From an uncultured Oscillospiraceae bacterium (GTDB lineage Bacteria > Bacillota > Clostridia > Oscillospirales > Oscillospiraceae): 64,000 nt of DNA. The translations under genes were made by a program, and so were the position numbers. The stretch is from contig CAJULM010000014.1 of NCBI GenBank assembly GCA_910587285.1, forward strand, positions 1 to 64,000, given 5' to 3'. This document shows, one piece after another, positions 59,666 through 64,000 of this stretch (position 1 is its first letter; every line of letters starts with the position of its first letter). The notes beneath the pieces are model-generated. The model saw only the letters and a program-made list of their open reading frames with translations, ran no database searches and was not told the origin of the DNA.

Positions 59666-61178
59666 CCCTGTCTCCCTCCTCCTCATAGGCCAAAACCCGC
59701 GGCAGGCGCAGCACCGCCGCCGTCCCCTCTCCCTGCCGCGAGCGGATGTCCACGCCGTACTCCCTGCCCAGCAGACCCAGGCGGGCCGCCACGTTGTATA
59801 CGCCGATGTGCTCCCCCGTGGTGGGCGGGTTTTTCAAGATACCCCGCAGCGTCTCCAGCGTCTCCTCGCCCATGCCCACCCCGTCGTCCGCCACAGTGAT
59901 CTCCAAAATGCTTCCCGTGTCCTGTATGTCGATATCCACGCAGCCCCCCTCCTCCTTGGGGGCCAGTCCGTGCTTGAAGGCGTTCTCCACCAGGGGCTGG
60001 AGGATAAAGGAGGGCACCAGGGTGTCCGGCAGGTCCACCTGGGGGCTGACGTGCCAGCGCAGCTTAATTCTCCCCCCAAACCGCTCCCGGTACAGGGCAT
60101 AAAACTCATCCACAATCCGCACCTCCCGGGCCAGGGGCACCTGGCTGTCATTGCTGGCCAGGGCATAGCGAAACAGGCGGCTGAGGGAGCCGATGAGGGC
60201 GTGGGTGCGCTCCGCCCCCTCCTGCTGGGCGGTATAGCGGATGACGTTCAGCGTGTTGAACAGAAAATGGGGATTGATCTGACTTCTCAGCTGCTGGAGC
60301 TTTTCCCGCTCCATCAGGTTTTGCAGCTCCAGCGCCTCCATCTCCTTGGCGTGCAACTCCTTCTCCACGGCGCTCTTTTCGTTGAGCAGCTCCACCTGCC
60401 GGCGCATGGAGTGCTTCATCTCATTGAAGGCGCGGGCCATGTGGCCCGTCTCGTCCTGGGAGCTCTCGTCCAGGTCGGGGACATCGAATTCCCCCCGGCT
60501 GATGGCCTGAGACGCCTGCGCCATAGCCCCCACGGCCCGCAGCAGCCGCACCAGCGACGCCACCAGCATGGACCCCACCGCTACACACACCAGCACCGCC
60601 ATAGTCTGGCCCCGCTTCAGCGCCTCGTTGAGCTGGGTGAGGCGCACGTGGGCCTCCTGACTGTCCGAGCACGCCTGCTCCAGCAGCTGCTGGGTGTACT
60701 GCCGCAGATAGGCCCCGCAGGGCTCCGCGCCGCCATAGTACAGCTGGGACGCCCGGTCTGGCCGGCCGGAGCGCAGCTCGTCGGTGATGGCGTCCAGCGT
60801 GAGGGAGAGTGTGCCGTAGGTGGTGTGCGCCGCGCTGGCCAGCAGGTACTGCTCCTCGCTGACCACCCGCAAATCCGCATCGATGCGGGCCAGGTGGCCG
60901 GCAGAGCGCCGGCGGCTGCTCTGGACGGAGGCGATGAGGGCCTCCGCGTCCCCGTAATCCCAGCGGTAATTCTCCAGCGCCGTCATGCACTCCTCCACAT
61001 CGTTGAGGAACTGGCTGATGGTCTGAATGCTCTCGCTGCGCTGCTCCAACGGCTCCAGCACATACTTGCTCTGATAGTAGCCAATGCCGATTTGAAGGGC
61101 GATTGCCGCCCCAAACACCGCCAGGAACAGCGCGATCCGCCCCAGCAGCGTCATCTGCGGCCATTTGATGCGGGGCAT
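59658..61178 (-). CDS. Membrane sensor histidine kinase (YesM-like)
   Basis: 506 residues. Two transmembrane helices (about 12-32 and 195-215) enclose an extracytoplasmic helical sensor; then a HAMP segment (QAISRGEFDVPDLDE) and a His_kinase domain of the LytS/YesM type, with phospho-accepting His in INPHFLFNTLNVIRY (about 325) and a catalytic domain with LVENAFKHGL, ADDGVGMG and GVYNVAARL. ATG 61178 follows GGAGGAGGTG by five bases; the larger frame to 61439 has no site. First gene of the operon, so the order is kinase, regulator, lipoprotein. Confidence 0.92.
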   Translation of the reverse strand: MPRIKWPQMTLLGRIALFLAVFGAAIALQIGIGYYQSKYVLEPLEQRSESIQTISQFLNDVEECMTALENYRWDYGDAEALIASVQSSRRRSAGHLARIDADLRVVSEEQYLLASAAHTTYGTLSLTLDAITDELRSGRPDRASQLYYGGAEPCGAYLRQYTQQLLEQACSDSQEAHVRLTQLNEALKRGQTMAVLVCVAVGSMLVASLVRLLRAVGAMAQASQAISRGEFDVPDLDESSQDETGHMARAFNEMKHSMRRQVELLNEKSAVEKELHAKEMEALELQNLMEREKLQQLRSQINPHFLFNTLNVIRYTAQQEGAERTHALIGSLSRLFRYALASNDSQVPLAREVRIVDEFYALYRERFGGRIKLRWHVSPQVDLPDTLVPSFILQPLVENAFKHGLAPKEEGGCVDIDIQDTGSILEITVADDGVGMGEETLETLRGILKNPPTTGEHIGVYNVAARLGLLGREYGVDIRSRQGEGTAAVLRLPRVLAYEEEGDRDD

Positions 61179-61213
61179 GGGGGCACCTCCTCCAAAGCTG
61201 GTTTCTATTTTTA

Positions 61214-61242
61214 ATGGTAGCATTTCCTTTGTCTTTTTGCAA
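61214..61242 (-). promoter_or_regulatory. Promoter of the sensing module
   Basis: Minus-strand TTGCAA (61242-61237), 17-base spacer, TACCAT (61219-61214), 36 bases before the kinase ATG. Confidence 0.65.
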
Positions 61243-61253
61243 GCATTTTGAAA

Positions 61254-61282
61254 TTGATTGCCGGCGCGAGATGTGCTATAGT
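61254..61282 (+). promoter_or_regulatory. Promoter of the YcxB-like gene
   Basis: TTGATT (61254-61259), 17-base spacer, TATAGT (61277-61282), divergent from the kinase promoter with only 11 bases between the -35 boxes. Confidence 0.7.
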
Positions 61283-61332
61283 TGATGCGGTTGAACGGAC
61301 GATATTCTTCACTTTGAATGGAGGGCTGCCCT

Positions 61333-61854
61333 ATGAAGGTTGAGGTCCGGCTCAATGAGGCGGATTTTTTCCGCTTCAGCGTGTTCAACGCCTTTTCCCG
61401 CAACCAGCTCTGGCTTCGCCCGGCGGTGTTCGCCGCCATTCTGAGCGGCTGCGCCGGAGTGTGCTTTGCCCTGCATGACCGGCGGGGCGCAGTCTTGCTG
61501 GGCGCCGTGCTGCTCCTTGTGGCGCTGGGCCTGCCTGCGGCCTGGCTTCTGAGCTTTTTCCTCTCCCTGCGCCGACAGGCTCAGGAGCAAAAGCTCGCGG
61601 ACAAAAGGTACGTCTATACTGTGGAGCTTCACGACAGCGAGGCCGGGATTTCCGTGGACAACGGCCGGGAGCACACCGTCTTTCTCTGGGAGCAGCTGCT
61701 TCACGCCTACCGGCGACCGGACGCCGTTTACCTCTACGTCACCCCGCAGCGGGCGTTTTTGATCCCGGACCGCTGCGTCCCAGGCGGCGCGGACGCGCTG
61801 TGGACGCTGATGGAGCGCCGCCTGCCGGCAGAACGCCGCTCAAACCATAAATGA
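61333..61854 (+). CDS. YcxB-like membrane protein
   Basis: 173 residues: two close membrane helices (about 30-68) and a C-terminal cytoplasmic domain that begins VYTVELHDSEAGISVDNG and ends near YLYVTPQRAFLIPDRCVPGGADALW, typical of the YcxB-like (DUF) family of unknown role. ATG 61333 follows GGAGGG by seven bases; ATG 61318 overlaps that site. It precedes the MFS gene by 17 bases and may be co-transcribed. Confidence 0.75.
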   Translation: MKVEVRLNEADFFRFSVFNAFSRNQLWLRPAVFAAILSGCAGVCFALHDRRGAVLLGAVLLLVALGLPAAWLLSFFLSLRRQAQEQKLADKRYVYTVELHDSEAGISVDNGREHTVFLWEQLLHAYRRPDAVYLYVTPQRAFLIPDRCVPGGADALWTLMERRLPAERRSNHK

Positions 61855-61871
61855 TAAGGAGTAGACCGGAT

Positions 61872-63056
61872 ATGAACATCCAAGCATCTGAACAGCGGCG
61901 GGAAAATCAGCTGCTGTACTGCGTTCTGTTCGCCTTTTTCGTCAGCGGAGCCGCCTCCCAGCCCCTGGGCTCCTTCATCCCTTTCCTGCGGGATACCTAT
62001 GGGCTGAGTTACGATTTGTCCGGGGTGCTGCTGTCCTGCCAGTCCGTGGGCAATCTGCTCGCCGTGCTGCTGGCGGGCTTCCTCCCCCTGTGGCTGGGGC
62101 GGCGGCGGGCCGTGCTGCTCACCGCCGTGTGGATGACGGCGGCCTACCTCATCTTTGCCGCCGGGCTGGGCAGCGCCCCCCTGCTGGCCGCCGCCTTCCT
62201 CATGACCGGCGTGGCCAGGGGCGGCAACTCCAACTTCGCCAACACCATGATCTCCACTCTCCCCGGTGACAAGGCCACCCGGGGGTATAACCTGCTCCAC
62301 GGCTGCTTCGCGGTGGGGGCGCTGATCTCCCCCCTGCTGCTGGTGTTCTGCGCCGGGCGCTGGCCCACCTTCGGCTGGCGGCTGACGGCGGGGCTGCTGT
62401 GCCTGCTGTGCCTGAGCCAGCTGGTGCTGTACGCCAAAATGCCCCTTCCCCATGAGCCCGCCCAGAAGGGCGTGCGCTCGGCCGACCGCAGCTTCTTAAA
62501 GGTAAAGCAGTTCTGGCTGGGCAGCGCCATGCTGCTGTTCTACATCTCGGCCGAATACGCCATCGTGGGCTGGCTCGTGACCTACTTCCAGGACACCGGC
62601 GTGCTGGACGCCAGCTGGTCTCAGCTGATGAACAGCCTGCTTTGGCTGGTGATCTTCGCCGGCCGGATGGTGGGCGCGGCCATCACCGGCAAGGTGTCCC
62701 GGAACAAGCTGCTGCTCATTGACGGAGCGGGCTTCTTCGCCTGCTTCCTGGTGATGTTCTTCAGCCGCACCCCCGCCCCCATCATCCTGGGACTCATCGG
62801 GGTGGGCCTGTTCATGGCCACCATCTACCCCACCGCCTTCGCCTTCGGCAGCGACTGCATCCGCGGCAACGACCTGGGGTGCAGCATCATGATTTTCACC
62901 GGCAGCGTGGGCGGCATCATTACCCCCGCCCTGGTGGGCCAGGTGGCGGAGCGGGCGGGCATCCAGGCGGGCATGGGCGTGGTAGCCGCCCTCACCGCCC
63001 TGCTGCTGGCCAGCATCGTCCTCAGCGTGTGGAGCGTCAAGCACGCCAAGGCGTAA
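61872..63056 (+). CDS. MFS transporter
   Basis: 394 residues, 12 membrane helices, no cytoplasmic additions. Landmarks: SGAASQPLGSFIPFLRDTYGLSYDLSGVLLSCQSVGNLLAVLLAGFLPLWLGRRRAVL (helices 1-2 and the loop 2-3 motif), a central break near residue 195 (LPHEPAQKG), and IFTGSVGGIITPALVGQV at the C-terminus. Resembles sugar-efflux or FucP-like members, but the substrate is unknown. ATG 61872 follows AAGGAG by ten bases. Confidence 0.85.
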   Translation: MNIQASEQRRENQLLYCVLFAFFVSGAASQPLGSFIPFLRDTYGLSYDLSGVLLSCQSVGNLLAVLLAGFLPLWLGRRRAVLLTAVWMTAAYLIFAAGLGSAPLLAAAFLMTGVARGGNSNFANTMISTLPGDKATRGYNLLHGCFAVGALISPLLLVFCAGRWPTFGWRLTAGLLCLLCLSQLVLYAKMPLPHEPAQKGVRSADRSFLKVKQFWLGSAMLLFYISAEYAIVGWLVTYFQDTGVLDASWSQLMNSLLWLVIFAGRMVGAAITGKVSRNKLLLIDGAGFFACFLVMFFSRTPAPIILGLIGVGLFMATIYPTAFAFGSDCIRGNDLGCSIMIFTGSVGGIITPALVGQVAERAGIQAGMGVVAALTALLLASIVLSVWSVKHAKA

Positions 63057-63070
63057 CAACAGCGCAATAT

Positions 63071-63109
63071 AAAACGGCGCCCGCACAATTTCGTGGCGGG
63101 CGCCGTTTT
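63071..63109. terminator. Bidirectional terminator
   Basis: 14-bp perfect stem AAAACGGCGCCCGC / GCGGGCGCCGTTTT, 11-base loop, T-run on plus and A-run mirrored on minus. It ends the MFS gene and the convergent ECF gene. Confidence 0.9.
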
Positions 63110-63133
63110 TGCGTTTTGTTTTCCGGCCCTCTG

Positions 63134-63706
63134 TCAGAGCTGCGTCTGCCGGTCCGCCGCTTTGCGAAAGGGCACCAGTCCCGTGCGGTTCAGGGCGACC
63201 ATAATGGCCGGAATGGCAATGAGCTGCAAAATGATCCCAGGGATGGCGGTGATCACCGCGCCGGACAGGAAAATCTCCCAGGTGAAGGGAACGCTGGCCG
63301 CGCCCACCATCACCATCCGGGCCGCCGCCCACACAATCCGCCCCGCGACCATGGCGATGACAAGGCACCGGTACAGGGAAATGACGCACTGCCAGCGGGA
63401 GCGGGCATACAGGAAGCCCACCACCGCGCCGTAGGCGGCCAGCTCAAACGCCATGGCTACCCCCACGGGCATGGGGGGCGCGCCGAACAGGGCGTAGCGG
63501 AACAGCGGCAGGACAAAGCCCACCGCGCCGCCGTACTGCCAGCCGCAGATCAGCCCGCACAGCAGCACAGGCAGGTGCATGGGCAGCATCATATTGCCCA
63601 CCTGGGGAATTTGGCCGGTGAGGAAGGGCAGCAGCAGCCCGATGGCCATAAACATGGCGGCAAGAACCATAGTTTTGATGTGCTGTCGAAGTTTTTCATA
63701 GAGCAT
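63134..63706 (-). CDS. ECF transporter S-component
   Basis: 190 residues, about six membrane helices: the substrate-binding unit of a vitamin-type importer that shares an ATPase (EcfAA'T) encoded elsewhere. Segments: MVLAAMFMAIGLLLPFLTGQIPQVGNMMLPMHLPVLLCGLICGWQYG, RYALFGAPPMPVGVAMAFELAAYG. The substrate (folate, pantothenate, thiamine or another) is not readable. ATG 63706 follows AAAGGAAG; the ORF opens 31 codons earlier in the promoter region. Confidence 0.85.
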   Translation of the reverse strand: MLYEKLRQHIKTMVLAAMFMAIGLLLPFLTGQIPQVGNMMLPMHLPVLLCGLICGWQYGGAVGFVLPLFRYALFGAPPMPVGVAMAFELAAYGAVVGFLYARSRWQCVISLYRCLVIAMVAGRIVWAAARMVMVGAASVPFTWEIFLSGAVITAIPGIILQLIAIPAIMVALNRTGLVPFRKAADRQTQL

Positions 63707-63838
63707 GAGCAAGACTTCCTTTCTCATTCGGCACGGCGCGGCAGGGGGGATCCCCTCACCGCAAGCTTTTCCCTGCGAGGATTCTTTAGTATAACACATC
63801 CCGCCCGCAAATGCTACTATTTTGTTTTCGGGACAACA

Positions 63839-63872
63839 AAAAGCGGAAACGGGTTCCCCCGTTTCCGCTTTT
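63839..63872. terminator. Terminator after the right-edge gene
   Basis: 15-bp perfect stem AAAAGCGGAAACGGG / CCCGTTTCCGCTTTT, four-base loop; works on the minus strand (ends TTTTTG). Confidence 0.9.
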
Positions 63873-63885
63873 ATCTTGCGGTTGG

Positions 63886-64000
63886 TCAGATCTCGTACCA
63901 GCGGATCTCGTTGGCCGCCAGCTCCAGCGGGAAGCTGGACCCATCCCCCTTGTAGACGGTGGTGGACTGGGGCTCATAGGTGTTATTCACCGCGCAGTAC
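63886..64000 (-). CDS. C-terminal end of a probable beta-galactosyl-N-acetylhexosamine phosphorylase
   Basis: Only the last 38 codons are visible: YCAVNNTYEPQSTTVYKGDG ... LELAANEIRWYEI. This VNNT...TTVY...LEANEIxWYEI ending resembles the C-terminal beta domain of lacto-N-biose phosphorylases, but similar tails occur in other glycoside-active proteins, so the name is tentative. The gene continues past the right edge. Confidence 0.45.
   Translation of the reverse strand, partial: YCAVNNTYEPQSTTVYKGDGSSFPLELAANEIRWYEI

Noticed and set aside
63707..63800. A vitamin riboswitch ahead of the ECF gene
   Set aside because: The leader is under 80 bases and lacks the conserved cores of TPP, FMN, preQ1 or THF switches.
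1..64000. CRISPR arrays, tRNA or rRNA genes, insertion sequences
   Set aside because: No regularly spaced repeats, no tRNA cloverleaf apart from the tmRNA ends and no transposase gene were seen on either strand.

Overview
The window looks like the chromosome of a GC-rich anaerobic Firmicute of the Oscillospiraceae (Flavonifractor / Intestinimonas / Lawsonibacter-like). The evidence is the content: an [FeFe]-hydrogenase, a crt-hbd-bcd-etfB-etfA butyryl-CoA operon, a 4-hydroxybutyryl-CoA dehydratase / CoA-transferase cluster, strong AGGAGG ribosome sites, TTGCAN(T/A)-17-TATAAT promoters and a Firmicute rimP-nusA-ylxR-ylxQ-infB-rbfA operon. The genus is inferred from gene content only.

Layout. 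1-2.9 kb: start of leuS, an AT-rich GNAT gene and a [FeFe]-hydrogenase. 2.93-18.09 kb: a P-loop ATPase gene split by a foreign block of about 14.08 kb. The left piece (91 codons) and right piece (267 codons) rejoin in frame at a shared CA to give 358 codons. The block carries a large serine recombinase whose only well-placed start is ATC behind a perfect Shine-Dalgarno, a decayed toxin-antitoxin pair, a complete type II Wadjet operon (jetABCD), a small resolvase-like ORF, two pseudogenes, a CCA-adding enzyme and a recombinase scrap at the right end. 18.7-23.5 kb: the butyryl-CoA operon. 23.9-34.6 kb: one long minus-strand run of translation and RNA genes (rimP to ribF), preceded by DUF1934 and murI. 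34.97-36.6 kb: smpB, a cyclophilin and tmRNA. 36.7-40.6 kb: a PAS sigma-54 activator, a 28-bp perfect palindrome, a -24/-12-like promoter, the scrap of a lost hydrolase gene and a hydrolase/membrane fusion. 40.6-44.0 kb: the 4-hydroxybutyrate cluster. 44.1-52.5 kb: a ROK-regulated glycoside locus with a GH3 enzyme, two amidohydrolase paralogues (one lacking its metal ligands) and a sugar ABC importer. 52.5-61.2 kb: a hexuronate-type locus with an oxidoreductase-cupin fusion, a TRAP importer and a lipoprotein-kinase-regulator sensing module. 61.3-64 kb: a YcxB-like protein, an MFS transporter, an ECF S-component and the end of a probable phosphorylase.

How the genes work together. Hydrogenase, the Bcd-Etf complex and the 4-hydroxybutyrate genes all serve fermentation to butyrate with disposal of reductant. 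The last two accessory regions appear to feed plant glycosides and uronic acids into central metabolism. The mobile block adds an anti-plasmid system and has disrupted a host gene. Its recombinase start and its several pseudogenes suggest low activity or decay.
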